Shown: piece after piece, positions 10,750 through 17,765 of the stretch
Position numbering within the stretch: the first letter of the stretch is position 1
Layout of the letters: the number at the start of each line of letters is the position of its first letter
Position numbers and translations under genes: made by a program
The notes under the pieces: model-generated
Database searches by the model: none
What the model saw: the letters and a program-made list of their open reading frames with translations, nothing else
Told to the model about the DNA's origin: nothing
Assembly: GCF_020748465.1 (NCBI RefSeq)
Contig: NZ_JAHZMP010000003.1
Location: 434,001-498,000, forward strand
DNA: 64,000 nt
Source: Terrisporobacter mayombei
GTDB taxonomy: Bacteria > Bacillota > Clostridia > Peptostreptococcales > Peptostreptococcaceae
Direction: 5' to 3'

Positions 10750-11388
10750 TTATCTCCTTTTTATTGTTTTTGTATTTCCATCTTGTAAATCATATTCATA
10801 ATCATTATTTAGTTCATTTACAAAATATTTTATCCAAGCATTTCTTAGATCATAAAAATAATCTACTTTACATCCTACCTCTTTCCATATATCTTTATGA
10901 ACACAAATTCTTTGTACCCATTCTATTTTATCTTCATCTTTCAATATAACTTCATTCACCCTATCACAAGGCATTCCATCTAAAATATAGTCGTTTATAC
11001 AGTTAAATAATTCTTCTGGTGTAGATGGCAACTTCCCTTCTGATTTTATTTCATTAGCTGCTACTATTCCCTGTGATTTGTAAACTTCTTCTAATTTAGA
11101 ATAATTTTTTTCATCAGCTTCTATTAATAATTTTGTCCAAGCTGCCATTCTTCTTTCAGCACAGTGAATTTGATTTTGTAACCACCCATGAATGTTACTT
11201 GTGTCTATTAACTCTTCTAATGGTTTATTCGGTAGTTTTTCTCCATACTTATTTTGGATTTCAGCACTTAATTTCTCAACCTCAAATCCTTCTTCTTTTG
11301 CTAAATTTATTATTTCATTTTCTAGTTTCTCAAACCATAAAATTTTATTGAATAACCAGTAATGTATTTTTCCTAAAAATAAACTCAT
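10750..11388 (-). CDS. Uncharacterised Cys/His-containing protein, first gene of the stress operon
   Basis: I do not recognise this 212-residue protein. It is soluble and mostly helical, with potential metal or heme ligands: IHGWLQNQIHCAERR (about 67-81, giving His-x8-His-Cys), DGMPCDR (about 136-142) and RICVHKDIWKEVGC (about 159-172). The first 20 residues are hydrophobic/aromatic but lack a signal peptide. I chose the ATG at 11388 because AAAGGAG is eight bases upstream; the GTG six bases earlier sits too close to that site. It leads the operon with the hemerythrin and DUF1858 genes, and its promoter carries an HcpR-type operator, so a role in NO/O2 stress or iron handling is inferred. Confidence 0.75.
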   Translation of the reverse strand: MSLFLGKIHYWLFNKILWFEKLENEIINLAKEEGFEVEKLSAEIQNKYGEKLPNKPLEELIDTSNIHGWLQNQIHCAERRMAAWTKLLIEADEKNYSKLEEVYKSQGIVAANEIKSEGKLPSTPEELFNCINDYILDGMPCDRVNEVILKDEDKIEWVQRICVHKDIWKEVGCKVDYFYDLRNAWIKYFVNELNNDYEYDLQDGNTKTIKRR

Positions 11389-11441
11389 AAACACATCTCC
11401 TTTATCTTTTTTATTTCTTATCTTTTGTATTATTTGTACCT

Positions 11442-11447
11442 ATAATA
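11442..11447 (-). promoter_or_regulatory. -10 element of the divergent stress operon
   Basis: TATTAT on the minus strand. Its downstream edge (11442) is 34.5 bases from the centre of the palindrome at 11469-11484, the same spacing as at the hcpR and hcp promoters. The -35 position is covered by the palindrome, as in class II Crp/Fnr-activated promoters. Confidence 0.65.
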
Positions 11448-11468
11448 CCTTAATATTCACTTTCATTC

Positions 11469-11484
11469 TGTAACATATGTTACA
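11469..11484. promoter_or_regulatory. Perfect 16-bp palindromic operator between divergent promoters (HcpR-type site)
   Basis: TGTAACATATGTTACA, identical to the core palindrome upstream of hcp (14935-14950). Crp/Fnr-family regulators bind two-fold symmetric sites of this size. The site is centred about 41.5 bases from the predicted start points of both divergent transcripts, so one dimer could serve both promoters. The regulator gene itself is the plus-strand neighbour. Sequence and spacing are seen directly; the binding protein is inferred. Confidence 0.85.
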
Positions 11485-11505
11485 TCTACATAAAATTTAC
11501 ATTTT

Positions 11506-11511
11506 TATGAT
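11506..11511 (+). promoter_or_regulatory. -10 element of the hcpR-like gene
   Basis: TATGAT with its downstream edge 34.5 bases from the centre of the 11469-11484 palindrome, mirroring the minus-strand promoter. No good -35 element is present, which fits positive autoregulation. Confidence 0.6.
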
Positions 11512-11551
11512 AAAATCAATAGTAAGAAATTTATTATTTTAAGGAGTTAAA

Positions 11552-12193
11552 ATGTTTAGAGATAAAAGCGAAGAATATATTTTAGATCTTTTTAAAGATG
11601 CTAACTATACAATAAAAAACTATGCAAAAAATCATATAATCGCCATGGAAGGAGATACTTGCTCTTCTATAGGTTTAATTTTAGATGGAAGTATTGATAT
11701 AAAAAGAATATTAGGAACTAAGGTGATACACGTATCATCATTTGGTAAAGGTCATATTTTTGGAGAAGTTATTGCCTTTTCTGATATTAATTTATATCCA
11801 GCAACAGTTATGTCTTCTACTTATTCTAAAATAATGTTCATAAACAAGAATAATTTTATAAGATTTTGTACTTCTCACAGTGACTTTTTAGAAATGTTTT
11901 TAAATGATTTAAGTAACAAGATTTTTGTTTTAAATAATTCTATTACTAACTTAACATTTAATAGTATTAAACAAAAAATTTGTAACTTCTTAATTACTGA
12001 ATACAAGCTACAAAATAGCGAAAATATTAAGCTGAAAATGACTAAAGAAAAGATTGCTGAATCTTTAGGTATAACTAGACCTTCTCTTTCTCGTGAGTTG
12101 ATTAATATGAAAGATATGGGGCTTATTGATTATTCACGAAGTCATATTAAGATTTTAGACTTAGAGGAAATAGAAAATATTTTAGCCGAGTAA
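11552..12193 (+). CDS. Crp/Fnr-family transcriptional regulator, HcpR-like
   Basis: Protein of 213 residues with the Crp/Fnr layout: an N-terminal beta-barrel sensor domain (about 10-120, with IAMEGDTCSSIGLILDG-type strands in pieces and GHIFGEVIAFS), a long dimerisation helix, and a winged helix-turn-helix (about 150-205, recognition segment SLGITRPSLSRELINM). It lacks the N-terminal Cys cluster of Fnr, so it is unlikely to hold an Fnr-type iron-sulfur cluster; HcpR proteins elsewhere sense NO, some through heme. The assignment rests on an operator shared with hcp and the hemerythrin operon. The ribosome site AAGGAG is seven bases before the ATG. Its terminator is not evident. Confidence 0.85.
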   Translation: MFRDKSEEYILDLFKDANYTIKNYAKNHIIAMEGDTCSSIGLILDGSIDIKRILGTKVIHVSSFGKGHIFGEVIAFSDINLYPATVMSSTYSKIMFINKNNFIRFCTSHSDFLEMFLNDLSNKIFVLNNSITNLTFNSIKQKICNFLITEYKLQNSENIKLKMTKEKIAESLGITRPSLSRELINMKDMGLIDYSRSHIKILDLEEIENILAE

Positions 12194-12225
12194 ATAGACC
12201 TGACTTTACTAATTGCACAGTAAAA

Positions 12226-12253
12226 AGCTAGTGTAGTTTTATCTACACTAGCT
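12226..12253 (-). terminator. Terminator between convergent hcpR-like and 69-residue genes
   Basis: Perfect 11-bp stem (12226-12236 with 12243-12253), six-base loop. On the minus transcript it is followed by five Ts, so it mainly serves the minus-strand gene ending at 12264; plus-strand readthrough from hcpR may also stop here. Confidence 0.82.
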
Positions 12254-12263
12254 AACTCTTGTT

Positions 12264-12473
12264 TTAACTAAAAGTTAAATATTCATTTTCCAATTCATTT
12301 ACTATGTAATCGATTCCTTTTGAGTAAAAATCATTGTCACCACAAAGCTTCACATAAGTAGTAGATTTAAAGAATATATCTGTACTTTCTTGTAATGATA
12401 TATTTTTTAAACTTGCAAAATGATTAATAATCTGCGGAAAAAGTGATTTTAATAATTCGTCTTTAGCATTCAT
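12264..12473 (-). CDS. Small hypothetical protein (69 residues)
   Basis: I cannot assign a function. The pattern (amphipathic helix, ISLQESTDIFFKST, VKLCGDN, SKGIDYIVNEL) resembles a set of small clostridial proteins of unknown function with a helical N-terminus and an acidic C-terminus. It begins 29 bp after the PIN-like gene on the same strand, with a TAGGAG ribosome site, and is followed by a clear terminator, so the two probably form an operon. No signal peptide or membrane segment is seen. Confidence 0.65.
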   Translation of the reverse strand: MNAKDELLKSLFPQIINHFASLKNISLQESTDIFFKSTTYVKLCGDNDFYSKGIDYIVNELENEYLTFS

Positions 12474-12502
12474 TTTTTATCTCCTAATAATTTATTAATA
12501 GT

Positions 12503-13102
12503 TTATGCAGTTTCATTAATATTAGATTTTTCATTATAGTAGTCTTCTAATATATCTATGCATCTATATAGTACAGTGAAATTTCCACCAAACTCCATTA
12601 GAAATCTATCTTGAGCATCTAATAGAGATTTTGCTCCAGCTAATATAAGTGTCATTTTTATTGCTGTTTTTGATCTAAATCCTTTTTCTATAAACTTATC
12701 TATTATATTATCTACATCATCTTCTTTAAATAACTCTGAAATACTATTTATAAGCTCTATTTTATAATCAGTGCAGTTTTCTAAAAGATTTATAGAACTC
12801 AAAAATCCTCGATCTTTACTTACTATATAATAATGGTTAGCCTCATATCTATGTTGTCCTATTATGAACCCTAGATAAGATACTAATTGAAAATCCAAGC
12901 TATTTTTTACTCCTGTAGTAACATTTATTTTCAAAATATTTGCCTTTGTGTTTAAGCATTTTAATTTATCTCTTCCAAATTGAAATACGTTTGTTCTTTC
13001 TGTTACAAATAGTATTATTATATCTTCTTCATTTAATTTATTTGCACTGCTTAGAGCAGTAATATTCACATTCTCCGTATCAACTAAAAATATTCTTTTC
13101 AT
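12503..13102 (-). CDS. PIN-like (PIN7/NYN-type) domain protein, probable ribonuclease
   Basis: Protein of 199 residues. The first 120 residues show the PIN/NYN pattern: an acidic residue after the first strand (FLVDTENVN, Asp8 and Glu10), NSLDFQLVSYLGFIIG (second acidic site) and YYIVSKDRGFLSSI (third acidic site). Such folds cleave RNA using a metal bound by the acidic residues. The C-terminal part (about 125-199) is helical and unassigned. It lies between hcp and the hcpR-like gene but has no copy of their palindrome, so membership in that regulon is not supported. Proteins of this kind may act in RNA decay or in defence; the sequence does not decide. Confidence 0.72.
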   Translation of the reverse strand: MKRIFLVDTENVNITALSSANKLNEEDIIILFVTERTNVFQFGRDKLKCLNTKANILKINVTTGVKNSLDFQLVSYLGFIIGQHRYEANHYYIVSKDRGFLSSINLLENCTDYKIELINSISELFKEDDVDNIIDKFIEKGFRSKTAIKMTLILAGAKSLLDAQDRFLMEFGGNFTVLYRCIDILEDYYNEKSNINETA

Positions 13103-13181
13103 AATAAATACCCCCTAAAAACTTTTACTTATTTAGAGTGTGTCCAAAAGAAAAAAATATAAACCTCATTATTTAAACTAA

Positions 13182-13217
13182 AAAATATCCTATAGATTTA
13201 AATCTATAGGATATTTT
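13182..13217 (-). terminator. Terminator after hcp
   Basis: Perfect 36-base palindrome with central TTTAAA, followed by Ts on the minus transcript, ten bases after the hcp stop codon. Confidence 0.88.
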
Positions 13218-13226
13218 CTTATATTA

Positions 13227-14867
13227 TTATTGTTCCATGAACATTTTTATATCATCTTCTACGTTAGTTATTCCACCTATTCCAAAGTTTTCAACAAGAA
13301 CTTTAGCTACATTTGGTGATAAGAAAGCTGGAAGTGTTGGTCCTAGGTGTATGTTTTTTACTCCTAAGTATAGTAATGACAATAATACTATTACAGCTTT
13401 TTGCTCATACCAAGCTATATTGAAAGCTATTGGAAGTTCATTTATATCTTGTAATTCAAATACTTCTTTTAGTTTTAAAGCTATTAAAGCTAATGAGTAA
13501 GAGTCATTACATTGACCTGCATCTAAAACTCTTGGTATTCCGTTTATATCTCCAAGATTTAATTTGTTGTATTTGTATTTTGCACAACCTGCAGTTAATA
13601 TTACTGTGTCTTTTGGTAGAGCCTCTGCAAATTCAGTATAGTAGTTTCTTGATTTAACTCTTCCGTCACATCCTGCCATTACAAAGAATTTCTTAATTGC
13701 TCCAGATTTAACTGCATCTACTACAGCATCAGCTAAAGCAAATACTTGATTATGAGCAAATCCTCCTACTATTTCACCAGTTTCTATTTCTGTTGGCGGT
13801 TCACAAGTTTTTGCAAGTTCTATTATTTGAGAGAAGTCTTTATTATCTTCACTTTCTCCTTTTATATGTTTAACTCCTACAAATCCTGCTGCACCAGTAG
13901 TAAATATTCTATCTTTGTAGCTATCTTTTGGTGGTACTATACAGTTTGTAGTCATTAGTATTGGTCCATTGAAAGATTCAAATTCTTCTTTTTGTTTCCA
14001 CCAAGCATTTCCGTAGTTTCCTGCAAAGTGAGAATATTTTTTGAATGCTGGGTAGTAGTGAGCTGGTAACATTTCAGAGTGAGTGTAAACGTCAACACCA
14101 GAACCTTGCGTTTGTTGTAATAATAATTCTAAATCTTTTAAATCATGTCCTGATACTAGGATACCTGGATTATTTCTTACTCCTATATTAACTTTAGTTA
14201 TTTCTGGGTGTCCATAAGTTCCAGTATTTGCGCTGTCAAGTAGAGCCATTCCATCTACCCCTACTTTACCAGTTTCTAAAGTTAAAGCTACTAAATCATC
14301 AGCACTTAGAGTATTGTCTAAAGTTTTAGCTAATGTTGCTTGCATAAATGCATTTATAGCTTCATCATCATATCCTAAAGAATTCGCATGTTTCATATAT
14401 GCTGATAAACCTTTGATTCCATAGATTATTAATTCTCTTAAACTTCTTACATCTTCATTTTCTGTCGCTAATACACCAACAATTGGAGCTTTTGTATCCA
14501 TTTCTTCTTTAGTTGAAGCAGTCCATAAAGCAGCTTCACTTAAGTTTTCTGCATTATCTAATTTTGCTAATAATTCTTCCTTAGTATCTAAAGTAGTCTT
14601 TACTCTATCATAGAATATTGCATCATCAAAGTTTGCATTAGTTATAGTAGTGAATAGGTTTATAGTTACTAAGTGATTTACTTCACCACTAACTTCTTTT
14701 CCTTCTCCTCTAAGTCTAGTTGTAACTTCTGATAATCCTTTTGTTGTATATATTAATAGGTCTTGAATTTTTGCTAGATCTGGTGATTTTCCACATACTC
14801 CAAACTTAGTACATCCTGTACACCCTGCTGTTTCTTGACATTGAAAACAAAACATTTTATTATCCAT
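13227..14867 (-). CDS. hcp: Hybrid cluster protein (hydroxylamine reductase / NO-stress enzyme)
   Basis: Protein of 546 residues beginning [16 protein letters not shown]. The N-terminal cluster cysteines are Cys7, Cys10, Cys19 and Cys25 (Cx2Cx8Cx5C), the spacing of class I Hcp. Hybrid 4Fe-2O-2S cluster ligands appear downstream, for example [45 protein letters not shown] and [10 protein letters not shown]. The enzyme reduces NO to N2O (and hydroxylamine to ammonia in vitro) in the cytoplasm. The gene is monocistronic: it has a perfect TATAAT promoter at 14913-14908 under a palindrome identical to that of the regulator gene, and its own terminator. This is the best-supported member of the putative HcpR regulon. 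Confidence 0.96.
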   Translation of the reverse strand: MDNKMFCFQCQETAGCTGCTKFGVCGKSPDLAKIQDLLIYTTKGLSEVTTRLRGEGKEVSGEVNHLVTINLFTTITNANFDDAIFYDRVKTTLDTKEELLAKLDNAENLSEAALWTASTKEEMDTKAPIVGVLATENEDVRSLRELIIYGIKGLSAYMKHANSLGYDDEAINAFMQATLAKTLDNTLSADDLVALTLETGKVGVDGMALLDSANTGTYGHPEITKVNIGVRNNPGILVSGHDLKDLELLLQQTQGSGVDVYTHSEMLPAHYYPAFKKYSHFAGNYGNAWWKQKEEFESFNGPILMTTNCIVPPKDSYKDRIFTTGAAGFVGVKHIKGESEDNKDFSQIIELAKTCEPPTEIETGEIVGGFAHNQVFALADAVVDAVKSGAIKKFFVMAGCDGRVKSRNYYTEFAEALPKDTVILTAGCAKYKYNKLNLGDINGIPRVLDAGQCNDSYSLALIALKLKEVFELQDINELPIAFNIAWYEQKAVIVLLSLLYLGVKNIHLGPTLPAFLSPNVAKVLVENFGIGGITNVEDDIKMFMEQ

Positions 14868-14907
14868 TGTTATCCCTCCAAATTTTTAATGTTTATCTTA
14901 TATACAC

Positions 14908-14913
14908 ATTATA
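14908..14913 (-). promoter_or_regulatory. -10 element of hcp
   Basis: Perfect TATAAT on the minus strand, its downstream edge 34.5 bases from the palindrome centre, giving an operator at about -41.5. The -35 position is occupied by the operator. Confidence 0.78.
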
Positions 14914-14926
14914 TATACAACAATAA

Positions 14927-14958
14927 AAAGAATCTGTAACATATGTTACAGATTCTTT
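14927..14958 (-). promoter_or_regulatory. HcpR-type operator of hcp embedded in a 32-bp palindrome that also reads as a terminator
   Basis: The core TGTAACATATGTTACA (14935-14950) equals the hcpR-side operator. Here the symmetry extends eight bases further on each side (AAAGAATC / GATTCTTT), giving a perfect 32-base palindrome. On the minus transcript this forms a 14-16-bp stem followed by T5, directly downstream of the 14994 gene. One element may therefore end that gene's transcript and serve as the hcp activator site. Confidence 0.8.
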
Positions 14959-14993
14959 ATTTTTTTAATATATTTTCTTTATAACCTCAATTA

Positions 14994-15401
14994 CTATTCT
15001 AAACTCTCTAAGACAGCACAAAATTTCCTAAATTCATCTATATTCTTTATATCTTTTAAATTTCTAATATCAATCATACTGTTACTAGGTTTATGTTTTA
15101 AAAACTCCATATCATATATTTCACATTTACAAAAACCTTTTAAAAATACATACTTATGTGGTTCATATTTATCAATGTTGTTCTCAAAGTATTTTATCTT
15201 CGCATAACACAATCTATTAATATAAAACAATAATGCTAATGCTGATTCCTTTTGGGCAAATTTATGTGAAAAATACTTAACAGAATGATATTTATCATGC
15301 TTAAATTCCCATCTCAGATCATCTGAGCAAGTAAGGGAATATTTTTCTATCAGTTTTATTTTATCTAAACTTAGTTGTCTCTTTAATATTTCACCATTCA
15401 T
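14994..15401 (-). CDS. Hypothetical protein, 135 residues
   Basis: I do not recognise a family. The protein is basic and aromatic-rich, with several cysteines (for example FCKCEIYDMEF) and no membrane segment. The ATG at 15401 is preferred because a G-rich ribosome site (AGGGGTGGGG) ends just upstream; a longer frame to 15446 lacks one. It lies alone, upstream of hcp on the same strand, and its 3' end is 36 bp from the combined operator/terminator palindrome. Readthrough could therefore reach hcp. Base composition is like that of its neighbours. Confidence 0.6.
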   Translation of the reverse strand: MNGEILKRQLSLDKIKLIEKYSLTCSDDLRWEFKHDKYHSVKYFSHKFAQKESALALLFYINRLCYAKIKYFENNIDKYEPHKYVFLKGFCKCEIYDMEFLKHKPSNSMIDIRNLKDIKNIDEFRKFCAVLESLE

Positions 15402-15583
15402 GTCCCCACCCCTAAAAATATTAGTATTAATTAAATTATAATCCATGGATTATATAAATACTATTTAGGTTCACTAGTTTACATATTGAAGTTTTAGATA
15501 ATAAATAGCAATAAATAAAATTTTTAAATATATTATTATAAAAATTTGCTTTGTACAAGTTAATATACTAGAAATTATCTATA

Positions 15584-16378
15584 TTATATCAAATCATTTG
15601 CATATTCTTTTGTTGGAGCTTTCATTAATAATTTATTTCCCACAAATGAGAATATTCCTATACAAATTATATTAAGCAATATTATTAATACTGAATTTTC
15701 CACAAAATAAACTATAATGTTACAAATTACTACTCCTAAATCAATTATAAATTTATCCATTCTAAGAGCTGAGTTTATTATATATCCTATTAATACAACT
15801 GGTATAACAATAAATACTAGAATATTAGTTCTTTTTCTTAACCTATATCCAATAGCACCTATCATATATCCCAATGAAAATAGCATTAAACCATTCATAA
15901 ATCTACTAAATATAGTTTTTATAATCCAAATAAATGTTATATCAAGATTTTTCATTTCCATACCAGCTACTTCTGCCCACGGAAAATCAGTGATTAAAAC
16001 TACATCTCTATGTGTAATCACTTCTACTAATGTTTTTAAACCAATTTCTAAGGCCGTTGAAAATACAATCATAGATAATGACATTATAACTGCCCATACA
16101 GCTAAAGCCTTTAAGAAATTTTTTCTATCCCCTCTTATACTAATAGCACCAGAAAAATTCTTTAATATAAACATAATTCCAGCCATAAAACAAAATGTCA
16201 TACTGTAGATATTCGCTTGACTATACAACTCTATCTGTCTATTAAATCCTGGCTCTAATGCCATATATATATTAGATATGGCTGTAAGTCCTTGATTAAC
16301 AACTGCTATAAGTAAAAGTATTAGTATCATTTGTGTAGCATCTTTTTTTATAAAATTAAAATATGGATTATTTCTCAT
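15584..16378 (-). CDS. ABC-2-type transporter membrane subunit
   Basis: Hydrophobic protein of 264 residues with about six membrane segments (roughly 15-35, 50-72, 92-112, 150-175, 185-205 and 230-250). It overlaps the upstream ATPase gene by 11 bp, so it is almost certainly its permease partner. Substrate unknown; YtrA-controlled systems of this shape export cell-wall-active peptides or act in envelope stress in Bacillus. That role is family knowledge, not shown here. Confidence 0.8.
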   Translation of the reverse strand: MRNNPYFNFIKKDATQMILILLLIAVVNQGLTAISNIYMALEPGFNRQIELYSQANIYSMTFCFMAGIMFILKNFSGAISIRGDRKNFLKALAVWAVIMSLSMIVFSTALEIGLKTLVEVITHRDVVLITDFPWAEVAGMEMKNLDITFIWIIKTIFSRFMNGLMLFSLGYMIGAIGYRLRKRTNILVFIVIPVVLIGYIINSALRMDKFIIDLGVVICNIIVYFVENSVLIILLNIICIGIFSFVGNKLLMKAPTKEYANDLI

Positions 16379-17255
16379 ACAAAGCCTCCTCTTTTTTATT
16401 CATATTTATAAATAAATCTTGTAAACTCATTTTATCTAGCTCTATATCCGAATTTTCTATCATGATGAAATCTTCATTATTTATATCTCCATAATAAGCA
16501 CACATTTTATTATTTCCAAAAGATTTAGCTAAGATCATTTCTTGCAAGATAGATAATCTATTTAAATCTTCTCTTTTTCCACTTATATAATGTGATTTAT
16601 CCCTTACTTCATCTATATAGTCATCTACTTTTACCTTTCCATCTTTAATCATTAATACCTTTTCTAAAAGTTCTTCCACTTCATTTATTAAATGAGTTGA
16701 AATAATAATAGTTCTATTTTTATCCATGTAAGATTCCAATAATACATTATAAAATTCTTGTCTGTTAACAGCATCTAAACCTATGGTTGGTTCGTCAAAA
16801 ATAGTTATTGGTGCATTGGAGCAAATCCCAATTATATTTGATACTAAAGTTTTCATTCCTCTAGACAATTTTTTATAAACTAATTTTTTATTTATTTCAA
16901 ATAGTCTACATAGTTTATCTTGAAGTTTATAATCATAATCCTTATAAAAATAAGAATATGCTTTGAAAATATCTTTTACTTTATATGTTGCATCAAAGAA
17001 CTCTTTTTCCCTAACTACACAAACATCTTCTAAAACAGACACATCTTCTCTAGGATTTTTCCCAAATATCTTTACTTCTCCACTATCACAAATTAATTGA
17101 TTGGTAATTATATTGATTAATGTACTTTTTCCAGCTCCATTCTTTCCTAATAGTCCATATATTTTATCCTCTTCAAAGTCCATAGATATGTTATCACAAA
17201 CTACTTTATCTTTAAAATTATGACTTATATTCTTAACTTCTATAGCAATACTCAT
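16368..17255 (-). CDS. ABC transporter ATP-binding protein
   Basis: ATPase of 295 residues. Walker A is GKNGAGKST (about 37-45), the signature is LSRGMKTLV (about 135-143), Walker B is ITIFDEP (about 155-161) and the switch His is in ISTHLINE. The C-terminal about 80 residues are an accessory domain. It lies four bases after the GntR-type regulator gene and overlaps the permease gene, so the three form one operon repressed by the first product. Confidence 0.93.
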   Translation of the reverse strand: MSIAIEVKNISHNFKDKVVCDNISMDFEEDKIYGLLGKNGAGKSTLINIITNQLICDSGEVKIFGKNPREDVSVLEDVCVVREKEFFDATYKVKDIFKAYSYFYKDYDYKLQDKLCRLFEINKKLVYKKLSRGMKTLVSNIIGICSNAPITIFDEPTIGLDAVNRQEFYNVLLESYMDKNRTIIISTHLINEVEELLEKVLMIKDGKVKVDDYIDEVRDKSHYISGKREDLNRLSILQEMILAKSFGNNKMCAYYGDINNEDFIMIENSDIELDKMSLQDLFINMNKKEEALYEK

Positions 17256-17259
17256 TTTA

Positions 17260-17628
17260 TCACCCCTTAAAATTCTTAATCATATCTAATAATTCTTCTT
17301 TTTCTATATCTAACTTACTAGCCTCTTGAATTAAGTCTTTAATATATATGTTCTTGAAGTTTTCTTTTCTAGACTTCTTAATTACTTCTTTAGCTCCCTT
17401 AGAAACAAACATACCTATCCCTCTCTTTTTATATAAAACCCTATTATCTACTAAAATATTTATTCCTTTCAACACTGTAGCTGGGTTTATTTTATATAAC
17501 TTTGATAACTCTGTTGTAGAAGGTATTTGCATATCTTCATCAACACATCCAGAAAGTATTTCATCTTCTATTGCTTTTGAGATTTGAATAAATATGGGTT
17601 CATGGTCATTAAGTATTAACTTCAACAT
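17260..17628 (-). CDS. GntR-family transcriptional regulator, YtrA type
   Basis: Protein of 122 residues: an N-terminal GntR winged helix (ILNDHEPIFIQISKAIEDEI, then MQIPSTTELSKLYKINPATV, ending in VLYKKRGIGMFVS) followed by only about 40 residues. The short tail without an effector domain is typical of the YtrA subfamily, which pairs with ABC transporter genes. It heads the operon. A 10-bp inverted repeat lies between its promoter and its AGGAGG ribosome site, pointing to autorepression. Confidence 0.9.
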   Translation of the reverse strand: MLKLILNDHEPIFIQISKAIEDEILSGCVDEDMQIPSTTELSKLYKINPATVLKGINILVDNRVLYKKRGIGMFVSKGAKEVIKKSRKENFKNIYIKDLIQEASKLDIEKEELLDMIKNFKG

Positions 17629-17640
17629 TCCACCTCCTTA

Positions 17641-17670
17641 TATAGTTAATCACTCAAGTAATTAACTATA
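17641..17670. promoter_or_regulatory. Inverted-repeat operator in front of the GntR/ABC operon
   Basis: TATAGTTAAT (17641-17650) and its exact complement (17661-17670) with a ten-base spacer. It covers the predicted transcription start (about 17669), as expected for a YtrA-type repressor site. Confidence 0.72.
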
Positions 17671-17675
17671 TAAGT

Positions 17676-17704
17676 ATGATAATTCATTAATCATCATACG
17701 TCAA
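17676..17704 (-). promoter_or_regulatory. Promoter of the GntR/ABC operon
   Basis: TTGACG (-35, 17704-17699), 17-base spacer, TATCAT (-10, 17681-17676) on the minus strand, immediately upstream of the inverted-repeat operator. Confidence 0.72.
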
Positions 17705-17718
17705 CCATTTTTCCCCAC

Positions 17719-17747
17719 AAAAAAAAGAATCACCGGAATGATTCTTT
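17719..17747 (-). terminator. Terminator after the ricin-lectin gene
   Basis: Nine-bp stem (AAAGAATCA / TGATTCTTT) with a six-base loop; the minus transcript runs into eight Ts. It lies about 20 bp after the stop codon of the secreted protein gene. Confidence 0.88.
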
Positions 17748-17765
17748 GCATTATTATATTAACCT

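Noticed and set aside
13130..13160. GAGTGTGTCCAAAAG as the end of an insertion sequence
   Set aside because: No matching opposite end, no target duplication and no transposase nearby.
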